Shown: piece after piece, positions 1 through 9,352 of the stretch
How positions within the stretch are numbered: the stretch's first letter is position 1
Layout: the number at the start of each line of letters is the position of its first letter
Source: JAXMCK01 sp046349395
GTDB lineage: Bacteria > Pseudomonadota > Alphaproteobacteria > Geminicoccales > Geminicoccaceae
Direction: 5' to 3'
Length of the DNA: 64,000 bases
Assembly: GCA_046349395.1 (NCBI GenBank)
Contig: JAXMCK010000004.1
Location: forward strand, 1-64,000
Program-made: the position numbers and the translations under genes
Notes under the pieces: model-generated
What the model saw: only the letters and a program-made list of their open reading frames with translations
Told to the model about the DNA's origin: nothing
The model's database searches: none

Positions 1-1802
1 AGCACGGTGATCAGCAGGACGACCACCGTGAACGGCACGCCGATGCGGACGAAGTCGCCGAACCGGTAGTTGCCGGGGCCGACGACGAGCGTGTTCACAG
101 GCGAGGACACGGGCGTCATGAACGCGGCAGATGCGGCCAGCGCAACCGTCATCGCGAAGGGATAGGGCGAGTCGCCCAGTTCGGCCGCGATCGCGAAGGC
201 GACCGGACCCATCAGCACGGCGGTCGCCGTGTTCGAGATGAAGAGACCAAGGGCCGCCGTGATCGTGAAGAGGGCTGCCAGGACGAGGCGCGGCTCGGCT
301 TCGCCGATGATGCCGACCAGCGTGTTGGCGGCGAGGTCGACACCGCCCGTCCGCTGCAGGGCGGTCGAGAAGGGCAGCATGCCGACGATCAGCACGAGGC
401 TCGGCCAGTGGATCGAGCGGTAGGCACTCTGGAAGTCGACGCAGCCCAGGGCACCCATGAGCAGGCAGCCGATGAAGGCCGCCTGCACGTTCGGCACCCA
501 GCCGGTGACCATGAGGACGATCACGACCGCGAGGCACACGAGAGCCTGGGGAGCCTTGTCGGCGGCCGGCAGCACCTCATCGAGCTCGGCCGGCAGGTTG
601 AGGACGACCATGTCGGCCCGCTGGGCCTGGAGCTTGCGGATGTCGGTCCAGAAGCCGACGAGCAGCAGGGTGTCGCCGACCTTGAGGGTCTGGTCCATGA
701 AGCCCGTGGTCGTAGCCGTGCGGCCCCGGCGGAAGCCGACCACCGTGACGCCGTAGCGGGTGCGGAACTCGGCACCCAGGATCGACTTGCCGATGAGGCC
801 GGAGCCCTCGGGGAGGATCACCTCGACCATGCCCAACTGCTGCGCCCGGTCGGCGAAGTAGCGGCCGCTGCGGGCCGTGGGCTGCAGGCCCAGATCGTGC
901 TGCAGCCGATCGACGTTGGGATCGGGGGCGAACAGATCGACGAGGAAGACGTCACCCTCTTCGATTCGCGTCTTGGCGGTCGGCTTCAGCACGTCGATCG
1001 AGAAGCGGCCGGCCCGCTCGATGGCGAGGACGTGCGCACCCGAGGTGTTGCGCAGGCGTGCTTCTTCCAGCGTCAGGCCGACGAGGGGCGAGCCCCTGAG
1101 CACCCGGAGCCGATGCTCGCGACCCGAAAGAGCGTAGGTCTCAATCCAGTCGGCGAGGCGGGGCTGGCTCGCCGTCGTCGCGCCGGCACCGGCGGTCGAC
1201 GGCAGCCACTTGCGAGCCACCAGCATATAGAGGATGCCGGCAATGAGGATCGGCAGGCCGAAGGGGGTGAAGGCGAAGAAGGAGAAGCCGTCGAACCCGG
1301 CCCGCGCCAACTCGGCGTTGATGACGAGATTGGGGGCGGTACCGATCAAGGTGAGCATGCCGCTGATCAGGGCGGCCACGCTGAGCGGCATCATGAGCCG
1401 GCTGGGGGCCGTGCCAGTGCTCTGCGCGATGCGGAGCGCGATCGGGATGAAGATGGCGACGACACCGGTCGAGCTCATCACCGAGCCCAGGAGCGCCACG
1501 ACGAGCATCAGGAGCGAGAGGAGCCGGGTCTCGCTGCGGCCGGCCTTCGCCACCAACCAGTCGCCGAGGCGCTGGGCCACACCGGTCCTGACCAGGCCCT
1601 CGCCGATGACGAAGAGGGCGGCGATCAGGACGATGCTCGGGTCGGCGAAGCCGGTGAGCGTCTCCGGCACGGTGAGCACGCCGGTGAACGGCAGCGCCAC
1701 GATCATCAACAGCGCCACGGCATCCATGCGCGGCCGGTTGATTGCGAACATGACGACGGCCGCGACGAGCAGGGCCAGGACCATGGCGAGCTGGGCGTTC
1801 AT
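1..1802 (-). CDS. SLC13/DASS-family permease with two RCK_C domains (C-terminal end cut by window edge)
   Basis: An open frame runs leftwards from an ATG at 1802 to the window edge, giving about 600 residues. Hydrophobic blocks flank a soluble middle part with two RCK_C/TrkA_C-like stretches (around residues 200-280 and 290-370). The family is divalent-anion/sodium symporters carrying sulfate or dicarboxylates across the inner membrane. The motif SNTATA and the block TPVSSPVNTLVVGPGNY near the C-terminus match the repeated SNT/TP signatures of SLC13 proteins. Alignment with the complete paralogue at 3907-5703 suggests only a few residues are missing. It lies 37 bases downstream of the asparaginase gene on the same strand, so it probably belongs to that operon. 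The substrate cannot be read from sequence. Confidence 0.88.
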   Translation of the reverse strand, partial: MNAQLAMVLALLVAAVVMFAINRPRMDAVALLMIVALPFTGVLTVPETLTGFADPSIVLIAALFVIGEGLVRTGVAQRLGDWLVAKAGRSETRLLSLLMLVVALLGSVMSSTGVVAIFIPIALRIAQSTGTAPSRLMMPLSVAALISGMLTLIGTAPNLVINAELARAGFDGFSFFAFTPFGLPILIAGILYMLVARKWLPSTAGAGATTASQPRLADWIETYALSGREHRLRVLRGSPLVGLTLEEARLRNTSGAHVLAIERAGRFSIDVLKPTAKTRIEEGDVFLVDLFAPDPNVDRLQHDLGLQPTARSGRYFADRAQQLGMVEVILPEGSGLIGKSILGAEFRTRYGVTVVGFRRGRTATTTGFMDQTLKVGDTLLLVGFWTDIRKLQAQRADMVVLNLPAELDEVLPAADKAPQALVCLAVVIVLMVTGWVPNVQAAFIGCLLMGALGCVDFQSAYRSIHWPSLVLIVGMLPFSTALQRTGGVDLAANTLVGIIGEAEPRLVLAALFTITAALGLFISNTATAVLMGPVAFAIAAELGDSPYPFAMTVALAASAAFMTPVSSPVNTLVVGPGNYRFGDFVRIGVPFTVVVLLITV

Positions 1803-1839
1803 GGGCGGACGGACGCTCCAGGCGAACGGGACGGGATGA

Positions 1840-2823
1840 TCATTGGTAGGCGGCGAAGGCGTCGGCGACCGGCCGCGACCCGGACAAGGCGAGGCCGAGC
1901 AGCAGGCGTGCCTTGAGGCCGGTGAGAATGCCGGCCGGGACGAGGCCGCGAGCGATGAGGTCGATCTCGCCGCCCGGATAGCCGTAGGTGCCGGTGAAGA
2001 CCGGACCCGTCAGCGAGCGCGAGGCGAGGACGACGGGCATGGCGGCGGCGAGGTCGCCCAGGATCGGGGCGACGTCGGCGTGGACGTGGCCGGCCCCCAT
2101 GGCTTCGATCACCGCACCCTTGAACCCGAGACCCGCCAGGTGCGGCAGCAGGCGGCCGTCGTCGCCCATCGCGATCTTGATGAGGGCGATCGGCAGCAGG
2201 TCGTCCTCGCCCGGCGCGAACACCGGCTTGCGGACGACGCGCACGAAGAGCCTGGGGCGGCCCTCGGCGACGACGCCGATGGGGCCGACCAGCGGCGAGC
2301 CGAAGGCCGAGGGCAGGCCCGTGTGCCATTTTTGGACGAAGCGGGCGGCGTGGATGTCATAGTTGAGAACGACGAGCGTCCCGAGGCCGCGTGCGTCGGG
2401 AGCGGCCGCCACGCGAACGGCGGCCAGCAGGTTGGCCGGTCCGTCGGCGCCCGGCGCGTCGGCGCCGCGCATCGCACCCGTGACCACGACCGGTCGCTCA
2501 TCCCCGATCAGGAGATCGAGGAGAAAGGCGGATTCCTCGATCGTGTCGGTGCCCTGCACGACGACGGCACCGTCGAAGCCGTCGGCGAAGGCCGTCTCGA
2601 TCGCCTTCGCGACGTCGATCAGGTGCTTCGGCGTGAGCGACGGACTGGGCAGGCGGAACAAGGAGCGCGCCTCGATCGAGGCCACGTCCGCAAGGGCGGG
2701 AACGGCGGCCACCAGTTCCTGTGCCCCGAGCCGCGGGGCGATGCCGCCCTCCTCGCTCGGGACCATGGTGATCGTGCCGCCGAGTGACAGAACAAGGATG
2801 CGCGGCAGCGGCCGGGACGTCAT
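1840..2823 (-). CDS. L-asparaginase, type I/II amidohydrolase family
   Basis: This encodes 327 residues of the asparaginase/glutaminase amidohydrolase family, which hydrolyses L-asparagine to aspartate and ammonia. The N-terminal signature LSLGGTI carries the nucleophile threonine (Thr17), and the second signature VVQGTDTIEE (Thr92-Asp93) supplies the other catalytic pair. There is no signal peptide, so it is probably cytoplasmic. I chose the ATG at 2823 because it overlaps the glutaminase stop codon as ATGA, which suggests translational coupling. A longer reading from 3198 would run inside the glutaminase gene. The pairing with a glutaminase suggests the two enzymes jointly deamidate Asn and Gln. 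Confidence 0.9.
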   Translation of the reverse strand: MTSRPLPRILVLSLGGTITMVPSEEGGIAPRLGAQELVAAVPALADVASIEARSLFRLPSPSLTPKHLIDVAKAIETAFADGFDGAVVVQGTDTIEESAFLLDLLIGDERPVVVTGAMRGADAPGADGPANLLAAVRVAAAPDARGLGTLVVLNYDIHAARFVQKWHTGLPSAFGSPLVGPIGVVAEGRPRLFVRVVRKPVFAPGEDDLLPIALIKIAMGDDGRLLPHLAGLGFKGAVIEAMGAGHVHADVAPILGDLAAAMPVVLASRSLTGPVFTGTYGYPGGEIDLIARGLVPAGILTGLKARLLLGLALSGSRPVADAFAAYQ

Positions 2824-3854
2824 GCGGCACCGGTCAGCGAGGGGTCCGGTGCCGACGCGAAGAGGCTGAGGCCTAGGCTCTCCGAGAGGAAGCGGGCGAC
2901 GAGGTGGCCGCGAACGCTGTTGCCGGCGGCGTCGAGCCGCGAGGAGAAGGTACCGACACCGCCCTTGCCCGGCGAGACAGTGACGATGCCGCCGCCGATG
3001 CCGCTCTTGCCGGGCAGGCCGACATCGTAGAGCCAGTCGCCCGAGGTCTCGTAGAGGCCGGCCGTCGCCATGACCGCGAGGGTGGCACGGCAGGCTTCGG
3101 GTCCAAGCACGCGCTCGCCCGTCCGCGGGTTCACGCCGCCGTCGGCGAGGGTCGCGCCCATGACGGCGAGGTCCTCGGCCGTCACGCGAAGGCAGCATTG
3201 CCGGGTGTAGAGATCGGTCGCCTCCAGCGGATCCATCCAGACTCGGCCGTAGCTTTCGAGCAGGCGCGCCAGGCTGCGGTTGCGGATGTTGGTCGCAGCG
3301 GCGGAGTCGTAGACCTCCTGGTCGACGTCGAGCCGTCGACCGGCGAACCGTGACAGTCCATCGGCGATGAAGCGCCAGCGTTCCTCGTAGGAATGGCCCG
3401 GCACGATGCTGGTGGCGGCGATGGCGCCGGCGTTGACCATCGGGTTCGTGCGGCCGTCAACACCCTGCTCGATGGCAATGACGGAGTTGAACGGCAGGCC
3501 GGTCGCGTTCACGCCGAGGCGATCGCGGGCTTCCTCGGTCCCCATCAGGTCGCAGACCAGGGCGAAGACGAAAGGCTTCGAAATGCTCATGATCGAGAAG
3601 GGGTGCGCCGAGTCGCCGGCGGCGTAGACACGTCCGCTGGTGCCCACGACGCAAATGCCGAAGAGTGCCGGATCGACGTTCTGCAGGGCCGGATAGACGG
3701 CGGAGACGGCGCCCTCGTCACGTGTGGCAAAGCGTCGGTGCGCGGTCTCGACCAAGGACCGGACCGTCTCCGGATCGGGCAGATGGCCCGTCGAGACGTA
3801 GGGCGTCGTCGTCTCCGCCACGAGGCCGACCCCCACCACCTGTTCCAGCCCCAC
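2820..3854 (-). CDS. glsA: Glutaminase (serine-dependent, GlsA type)
   Basis: This encodes 344 residues matching GlsA glutaminases, which convert L-glutamine to glutamate and ammonia. The SxxK catalytic motif is seen as SISK (Ser90, Lys93) in the block FSIMSISKPF. Family blocks VNAGAI, ESYGRVWMDPLEATDLYT and the Gly-rich GLPGKSGIGGGIVTVSPGKGG follow in the usual order. It is about 35 residues longer than E. coli GlsA, mostly at the N-terminus, so the start could lie further in. It is the first gene of a unit with the asparaginase (ATGA overlap) and lies 52 bases downstream of an SLC13-type permease. Confidence 0.93.
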   Translation of the reverse strand: MGLEQVVGVGLVAETTTPYVSTGHLPDPETVRSLVETAHRRFATRDEGAVSAVYPALQNVDPALFGICVVGTSGRVYAAGDSAHPFSIMSISKPFVFALVCDLMGTEEARDRLGVNATGLPFNSVIAIEQGVDGRTNPMVNAGAIAATSIVPGHSYEERWRFIADGLSRFAGRRLDVDQEVYDSAAATNIRNRSLARLLESYGRVWMDPLEATDLYTRQCCLRVTAEDLAVMGATLADGGVNPRTGERVLGPEACRATLAVMATAGLYETSGDWLYDVGLPGKSGIGGGIVTVSPGKGGVGTFSSRLDAAGNSVRGHLVARFLSESLGLSLFASAPDPSLTGAA

Positions 3855-3906
3855 CTTCGTTCCGCCGACCGGGCGACAGGGGCATCTCTACGGCAAAAGC
3901 GGCCGC

Positions 3907-5703
3907 TCAGAAATGCCAGATCAGCGGCACGACGAAGGTCGCCACGACGAAGAACCAGATCATCAGCGGCAGGCCGAGCTTCCAGTAGTCGCCGAATCGA
4001 TAGCCACCGGGGCCCATGACCATGAGGTTCACCGGGGTCGCGACCGGGGTGAGGAAGGAGGCGGCGGCCGCCACGGCCACGCACATCAGGACCGGTTGCG
4101 GCGAGATGCCGAGCTTGGCGGCGGCGGCGACCGAGATCGGGATGATGATGAGGGCCGTCGCCGTGTTGCTGATCAGCTGACCCAGGATACCGGTCAGGAC
4201 GAACAGGCCGGCCAGGAGGGCGTAGGGGCCCATGTCGCCGACCGTCTCGACGAGCTTCTCGCCCAGCATCGCCGCCGCCCCGCTCTGATACATGGCGGTC
4301 GAGAGCGGCATCATGGCGCCGATCAGGATGATCGTCGTCCAGTTGATCGCCCGGTAGGCCTGCTCCACGGAGACGATGCCGAAGATGATGAGAGCACCGG
4401 CGGCGAGCAGGCCGGCGACCGCGGAGGGTACCAGGCCGCTCGCCAGCAGGACGACCATGGCGGCCAGGACGACGAGGGCCAGCTTGGCCCCCTGCCCCAT
4501 CGGCACCGCCTGGCGCCGGACGACATCGGGCGAGTTGACCACCAGCACGTCGGGATCGTTCAGATGCTCGTCCAGCGCCTTCCACGTCCCTTGCAGCAGG
4601 AGCGCGTCGCCGGCCGCCAGCATGGTCTCGCCGGCACCCTGCTGCTCGCCGCGGCGCTGCACGCCGAGGACGACGAGATCGCCGCTGGGTGTCACCATGC
4701 CCGGGAACACCGACTGGCCGATCAGCGCCGAGCGCGGGGGTATCACCACCTCCGCCAGGCCGGAGCGACGGTTGAACAGGGTCTCGGTCAGTTTGCCCGT
4801 TTCGTCGTCGCGCAGGGCCAGGTGCCGGTCGGCGGCGAAGGTCGCGACCGCGTCCTGTTCACCCTGGACGATCAGGATGTCGTCGGGTGCCAGCAGGTTG
4901 CGATGGAGCGGCCCACCTTCCGCGGCCTGGATGGCGACGAGCGAGAGGCCGGGATGGTCGATCAGGCTCACGGAGCCGGGCGGTGCGCCGCTGTAGGGCG
5001 AGGTCGGCCGAATGCGGAGCTGATAGGTGCCGTCGGTCAGCGCGTAGTGCTCGACCAACGTGGTCGCGTGCTTGCTGAGATCGGCGGGGATGCTGCGGCC
5101 GCTCCGGTTCGGCAGCACGCGTGGGCCTAGCAGCAGGATGATCAGCATCGTGCCGAGGAGGAGCGGGACGCCGATCCAGGCGAACTCGAAGAAGCGGAAC
5201 TCGGGCACACCGGCGTTCATCGCGGCTTCGGAGACCAACACGTTCACCGGCGTGCCGGTGAGCGCCAGTAGCGAGCCGGCATGGCCGGCGAAGACGAGCG
5301 GCATCAGAAGCTTCGAGGGCGGTCGGCCGAGGCGGACGGCCATGACCACGACGACCGGCAGCAGGGCGGCGACCGAGCCGTTGAGGTTGATGAGGGCCGT
5401 CAGGATCGCGACGAGGATCATGATCAGCACGAGCAGACGAGTCTGGCTCTGGCCGGCCTTGGCGATCAGGAACTGCCCGGTCCACGCCGTGACGCCCGTG
5501 ATGTCGAGGGCGGCACTGACGACGAAGAGCGCGGCGATGAACAGCACCGCGGGATCGCCGAAGCCGGCCAGCGATTGGTTCAGCGTCAGCACGCCGGTAG
5601 CGTAGAGGGCGAGTGCCGCTGCCATCGCCACGACGATGACCGGCAGCCGGTCCCAGACGAACAGCACGACGATCACGCCGACGATCGCGAATGTCGTCGT
5701 CAT
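3907..5703 (-). CDS. SLC13/DASS-family permease with two RCK_C domains
   Basis: This encodes 598 residues of an inner-membrane permease of the divalent anion:sodium symporter family. Order of parts: N-terminal hydrophobic half (residues 1-180), two RCK_C-like regulatory domains (about 200-290 and 300-375), then the C-terminal hydrophobic half with SNTATALIIIPIS and a TPVATPVNLMVMGPGGY block. I chose the ATG at 5703 (MTTTFAIVG) because it begins directly at the first membrane segment. The 49 extra residues upstream look unlike protein and include many Pro/His/Arg. It is the paralogue of the permease at 1-1802 and heads the operon that continues into glutaminase and asparaginase. The substrate is unknown; dicarboxylate, sulfate or amino-acid-related anions are all possible. 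Confidence 0.9.
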   Translation of the reverse strand: MTTTFAIVGVIVVLFVWDRLPVIVVAMAAALALYATGVLTLNQSLAGFGDPAVLFIAALFVVSAALDITGVTAWTGQFLIAKAGQSQTRLLVLIMILVAILTALINLNGSVAALLPVVVVMAVRLGRPPSKLLMPLVFAGHAGSLLALTGTPVNVLVSEAAMNAGVPEFRFFEFAWIGVPLLLGTMLIILLLGPRVLPNRSGRSIPADLSKHATTLVEHYALTDGTYQLRIRPTSPYSGAPPGSVSLIDHPGLSLVAIQAAEGGPLHRNLLAPDDILIVQGEQDAVATFAADRHLALRDDETGKLTETLFNRRSGLAEVVIPPRSALIGQSVFPGMVTPSGDLVVLGVQRRGEQQGAGETMLAAGDALLLQGTWKALDEHLNDPDVLVVNSPDVVRRQAVPMGQGAKLALVVLAAMVVLLASGLVPSAVAGLLAAGALIIFGIVSVEQAYRAINWTTIILIGAMMPLSTAMYQSGAAAMLGEKLVETVGDMGPYALLAGLFVLTGILGQLISNTATALIIIPISVAAAAKLGISPQPVLMCVAVAAAASFLTPVATPVNLMVMGPGGYRFGDYWKLGLPLMIWFFVVATFVVPLIWHF

Positions 5704-6136
5704 GTCATTCACGGCGATTGCCCCCAGGAGCCGATGCCACCCGTTCGGCGGCGAGTTTGCGTGAACATGACCGCTCTCGGTCCCGTGCCGCACAGCGCTC
5801 ATGCTGCACCACGGCATCAGGCTCCGGGCCGGGTCGGTCGACCGACACATTGACCACAGGTCAGAGCGTGATCTTCTCCGGGGATCCCAGCAGTGTCAAT
5901 TGCGGCATGCCATGCATTACACGCGCGACACGATGCAAGAGTAATGTCGACACGACCCATTTCATCGCCACCGGTCCGGTATTGCTGCCGCGACAAATGA
6001 GGGCGGTCTGGCGGCAGAGGCTCGACGTTGCATCCACAGTCTGCGAATACGCCTTACCGACAAGAAACCTTGACGCAGTCACGTCCTCGCCGGCCGCTGG
6101 GGCCGCACGCGCCGTTGCTGCATCTGCGAGATCCCG
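5704..6136. other. Divergent intergenic region between permease and patatin genes
   Basis: No convincing gene is seen in these 433 bases; short open frames on both strands have no recognisable domain. The stretch is visibly less GC-rich than its neighbours. On the minus strand a TTGACA hexamer lies at 5899-5894, 17 bases before a weak GAAGAT, so this could be a promoter for the leftward permease operon. The -10 match is poor and the leader would be long. No promoter for the rightward gene can be named with confidence. Confidence 0.4.
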
Positions 6137-7177
6137 ATGCCGACAGCCGCCAAACCCCTCGCCCGTGAGCCGGTCGCCGTGGATCTGGCGCTCCAGGGCG
6201 GCGGCGCGCACGGCGCCTTCACCTGGGGTGTGCTCGACCGCCTGCTCGAAGAGCCTTGGCTGGAGATCGAGGGGATCTCGGGGACGTCCGCCGGTGCAAT
6301 GAACGCGGCGGTCCTGGTGCACGGCTATGCCCTCGACGGGGCGGCCGGCGCGCGGGCGGCCCTGGCCGATTTCTGGAAGCGGGTGTCGGACGGGGCGATG
6401 CTGAGCCCCTTCCGGCGCGGGCCGATCGACATCCTGCTCGGGCGGTGGACGCTGGACTATTCGCCGACCTTCATCGCCATGGACATCGCCGCACGACTGT
6501 TCTCGCCGTACGACCTCAATCCGACGGGCGGCAATCCGCTACGGGACATCCTGGCGCAGTGCATCGACACGGCGCTCATCGCGAAAGCGCCGATCAAGGT
6601 GTTCGTCACCGCGACCAATGTCAGCACCGGCCGCGGGCGGGTGTTCCGCAACCCCGAGATCACGCCCGACGTGCTCCTAGCCTCGGCCTGCCTACCGACG
6701 ATGTTCCAGGCAGTCGAGATCGACGGCGAGGCATACTGGGACGGCGGCTACGCCGGCAACCCGACCTTCACGCCCTTGGTACGCGAGTGCCAGAGCAGCG
6801 ACACGATCATCGTGCCGATCAACCCGATCCAGCGCGAGGGCACGCCGCGCTCCGCCCGAGACATCATCAGTCGGCTGAACGAGATCTCGTTCAATTCCGT
6901 GGCGCTGAAGGAACTCAGGATGATCGGCCTGCTGCGGCAGGTGGCCGACCCCGGCGACGGCGAAGGCAGGGCCTGGGCGCGGATGCGCATGCACATCGTG
7001 CGCAACGACGGCATGGCCGAGCTCGGCTACTCCTCGAAGCTCAACGCGGAGTGGGAGTTCCTCACCATGTTGCGCGACCGCGGACGGGCCGCGGCCGAGC
7101 TGTTCCTGGAGAGCCACGCCAACGATCTCGGCCGGCGCTCGACCTTCGATTTCGACACGCTGCTCGCCGGCGTGTGA
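6137..7177 (+). CDS. Patatin-like phospholipase
   Basis: This encodes 346 residues of the bacterial patatin family, lipid acyl hydrolases with a Ser-Asp dyad. The oxyanion glycine loop GGGAHG is at residues 21-26, the nucleophile elbow GTSAG holds Ser51, and the second catalytic element DGG holds Asp202. No signal peptide is seen, so it may act inside the cell or be exported by another route, as some bacterial patatins are. The upstream region carries only a weak ribosome-binding site. The gene stands alone and ends in front of a strong hairpin shared with the convergent gene. Confidence 0.92.
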   Translation: MPTAAKPLAREPVAVDLALQGGGAHGAFTWGVLDRLLEEPWLEIEGISGTSAGAMNAAVLVHGYALDGAAGARAALADFWKRVSDGAMLSPFRRGPIDILLGRWTLDYSPTFIAMDIAARLFSPYDLNPTGGNPLRDILAQCIDTALIAKAPIKVFVTATNVSTGRGRVFRNPEITPDVLLASACLPTMFQAVEIDGEAYWDGGYAGNPTFTPLVRECQSSDTIIVPINPIQREGTPRSARDIISRLNEISFNSVALKELRMIGLLRQVADPGDGEGRAWARMRMHIVRNDGMAELGYSSKLNAEWEFLTMLRDRGRAAAELFLESHANDLGRRSTFDFDTLLAGV

Positions 7178-7183
7178 AGGCGC

Positions 7184-7209
7184 GGCGGGGAGCGACATCG
7201 CTCCCCGCC
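7184..7209. terminator. Perfect hairpin between convergent genes, probable bidirectional terminator
   Basis: GGCGGGGAGCG (7184-7194) pairs perfectly with CGCTCCCCGCC (7199-7209) around an ACAT loop. It lies between the stop of the patatin gene (7177) and the stop of the baeRF-like gene (7222). There is no good T-tract on either side, so efficiency is uncertain. Confidence 0.7.
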
Positions 7210-7221
7210 TAGTCAACGACC

Positions 7222-8343
7222 TCAGAACGGGTAGCGCATGATGGCGGCGAGATGCCCTCGGCCGGGAATGTCGGCCTTGCGGACCGCCAGGACCGTCGCA
7301 CCGGTCGCCAGGGCACGGCCGGCGATCTCGTCGACCACACCGTAGCTGTCCTTGCCGGGACCGGAAGCGAAGGCGACCTCGCCTGTCGTGTCGTCGACCG
7401 TGCCGGGTACCGTCTCGTCCATGTCGACCAGGATCGCCGCGATCGCACCGTAGGTGGCGGCCCTTGCGGCGTGGGCGAGGTCCGTCGTCGTGCGGCCTTC
7501 CGCCTTGCGGACGTCGAACTGCTCCTGAAACGCCTTGACCAGATCCGCATAGAGCCGGTCGAGGCACGTGCGCGCCGAGGCGGCCAGGTCCGCGTCGGTC
7601 ACCTTGTCGGGATTGCCGCCGATGCCCTCGGCGACGAGATCGGCACTCGTGTTGACCTGCCGGTAGATCGAGGCCAGCGGCTCGGCCGCTGCCAGAATCA
7701 GGGGCGTGTGGAGACCGGTCAGGATCGGCCGCAGGGCGGCGTCGACCTGCCGCGCATACTGGGCGAGGCGGACCTTCTTGCCCTCCGCACCCTGGATGCG
7801 CCCGCTCGGTGCCCGGTCGTTGATGCTGCTCTTGCCGACGGAGCTGGCGGCGTCCTTCGGCATGCCGGGGACCTTGATCGCCTCCGGCGCGCCGCTCGGC
7901 AGTACTTCCAGGACGCGCACGCCGTTCTCGGACAGCGCCAGCACGATGGCGGTGTGGGGGAAGGTGACGGCGCGAATGAGCGGCTTCAGGTGGAAGCGGT
8001 CCGACACCTCGACGATGGGTGTCAGCTTGTTGGCGAGCCGCCAGGTCCGGATGCTGTCGGGTGTCGCCAGGACGGCCAGGCTGTTGGCCTGGACCCGCCA
8101 GAACTCGTCGTCGTCGATGAGATCCTGGATGCCTTCGACGAGGGGGGTCATGCGCGCCTTGTTGAGCGTCGACCCACCGAGCTGGCGCACCGCCTCGTCG
8201 AGCTTGTTGCGCAGCTCGATGCGGGTGCCGCCGGTGTGCTGGGTGAGCGGCGTCGTCTCCAGATAGATCGACACGCAGGCGTCTGCCCGCATGGCATTCA
8301 GCTGCTTGATCTCGTCAAGCGTCGGCAGATCGAGGTGCAACAT
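7222..8343 (-). CDS. baeRF-type (bacterial eRF1-like) protein
   Basis: This encodes 373 residues resembling the bacterial homologues of archaeo-eukaryotic release factor 1 (baeRF families), proposed to act on ribosomes or translation. Supporting features are an N-terminal segment predicting YLETTPLTQ-like sheet, a middle block with LIRAVTFPHTAIVLALSENGVRVLEV, and a C-terminal part with YGAIAAILVDMDETVPGTVDD followed by a VDEIAGRAL helix, as in the family's Rossmann-like core. I chose the ATG at 8343 because GAGGAA sits about 8 bases upstream; an ATG at 8391 would add 16 residues but has no ribosome-binding site. It is single-copy here, with no companion hibernation or toxin gene. The family assignment rests on remembered patterns and should be checked. 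Confidence 0.6.
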   Translation of the reverse strand: MLHLDLPTLDEIKQLNAMRADACVSIYLETTPLTQHTGGTRIELRNKLDEAVRQLGGSTLNKARMTPLVEGIQDLIDDDEFWRVQANSLAVLATPDSIRTWRLANKLTPIVEVSDRFHLKPLIRAVTFPHTAIVLALSENGVRVLEVLPSGAPEAIKVPGMPKDAASSVGKSSINDRAPSGRIQGAEGKKVRLAQYARQVDAALRPILTGLHTPLILAAAEPLASIYRQVNTSADLVAEGIGGNPDKVTDADLAASARTCLDRLYADLVKAFQEQFDVRKAEGRTTTDLAHAARAATYGAIAAILVDMDETVPGTVDDTTGEVAFASGPGKDSYGVVDEIAGRALATGATVLAVRKADIPGRGHLAAIMRYPF

Positions 8344-8443
8344 TCCCAATTCCTCGTTGATTTCTGTTGGCTTCAGCCCGAGCGCGGACATCTATGGCCC
8401 GGGCGTCGTGGCGGCAAGCGAGGAGGGAAGCGCCGTCGTCCCC

Positions 8444-9352
8444 TCACCAGGGTCCGATTGCCGGGAGCAGCATCCCGTACTTCACCCGCACGGTGCTGGC
8501 CGTGCGGAAGAAGCTGACGAGATCGCGCCAGGGCCCGTCGATGCGGCCGAGTGCAGTGAAGCTGGCGACGACCGTGCCGACATCGGTGCGGCCCTGGAGG
8601 ACGAGCCAGCCGCCGAGGAACAGGATCGCCACCTTGCCGAGGGCGCTGATGGTGCCGAGCGCGAACTTGGACGAGAGCTTGAGTTTGAAGATCCGCCGGC
8701 GCGTCTCGTAGACGTCGCGGAAATCGTCGAGCACCGCCTCGTCGAGCCGGTTCGGGTCGCCGCCCGAGATACGGCTCGATGCGTCACGCAGCGACTGCAC
8801 GCGCGATCTCACATTCACGTTGATCCGTCGCTGCAGCCCCAGGACGATCACGGCCTGCGGAAGCACGACGCCCGCCATCACCGCGCCGAGCCAGGGCTGG
8901 CTGGCGACGACGAAGCCGATGACGCTGAGAAGCGTGCCGAGCTGGACGACGGGGCCGGCGATCGCCGAGCCGACGAACGAGCCCACAGCTTCGGCCTCGG
9001 CACCCAGCATGGTGACGAGCGCACCCGTGTCGCCATTGCCTTCGGTTCGGGCCCTCTCGACATGGTTCCGGTAGAGCCGGGCGCGGATGCGCCGCACGAC
9101 GTCTTCGCCGAGCTCGGACAGTCGTAGGCCGAGGACGAACTTGAGGCCGGCGCTGAGCAGCACGGCCGCGATGAAGCCGGCGCAATTCCAGGCGAGGCGC
9201 ACCACATCGCCGTGCTCGACGAGGCTGTTGACGACCAACTGTTGGAACTTGAGCGGCACGGCGGCCAGGGCGGCGACGAGCACGGCGAGGATGATGAGCA
9301 CGATCTGCTGGCGACCCGAGACGCGCCAGATCGCCCGGTAGAGGTCGATCAT
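8444..9352 (-). CDS. Stand-alone ABC-transporter transmembrane domain, no ATPase domain
   Basis: This encodes 302 residues that look like the six-helix membrane half of a type-I ABC exporter (ABC_membrane fold). Visible features are a first helix at about residues 15-35, a second after VRLAWNCAGF, and coupling-helix-like segments with VVRRIRARLYRNHVERAR. A late amphipathic region with RRIFKLKLSSKFALGTISALGK leads into the last helices. The frame stops at PAIGPW with no Walker A, signature or Walker B sequence, and the next gene downstream is not an ATPase. Its start overlaps the stop of the hydrolase gene as ATGA. It may work with an ATPase encoded elsewhere or no longer pump. Confidence 0.75.
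   Translation of the reverse strand: MIDLYRAIWRVSGRQQIVLIILAVLVAALAAVPLKFQQLVVNSLVEHGDVVRLAWNCAGFIAAVLLSAGLKFVLGLRLSELGEDVVRRIRARLYRNHVERARTEGNGDTGALVTMLGAEAEAVGSFVGSAIAGPVVQLGTLLSVIGFVVASQPWLGAVMAGVVLPQAVIVLGLQRRINVNVRSRVQSLRDASSRISGGDPNRLDEAVLDDFRDVYETRRRIFKLKLSSKFALGTISALGKVAILFLGGWLVLQGRTDVGTVVASFTALGRIDGPWRDLVSFFRTASTVRVKYGMLLPAIGPW

Noticed and set aside
408..1916. Long plus-strand open frame of about 500 codons
   Set aside because: It is antisense to the SLC13 permease and has the His/Asp/Glu/Arg-rich composition typical of high-GC shadows; no domain is visible.
5861..6322. 153-codon minus-strand open frame
   Set aside because: It overlaps the start of the patatin gene and shows no domain or ribosome-binding site.
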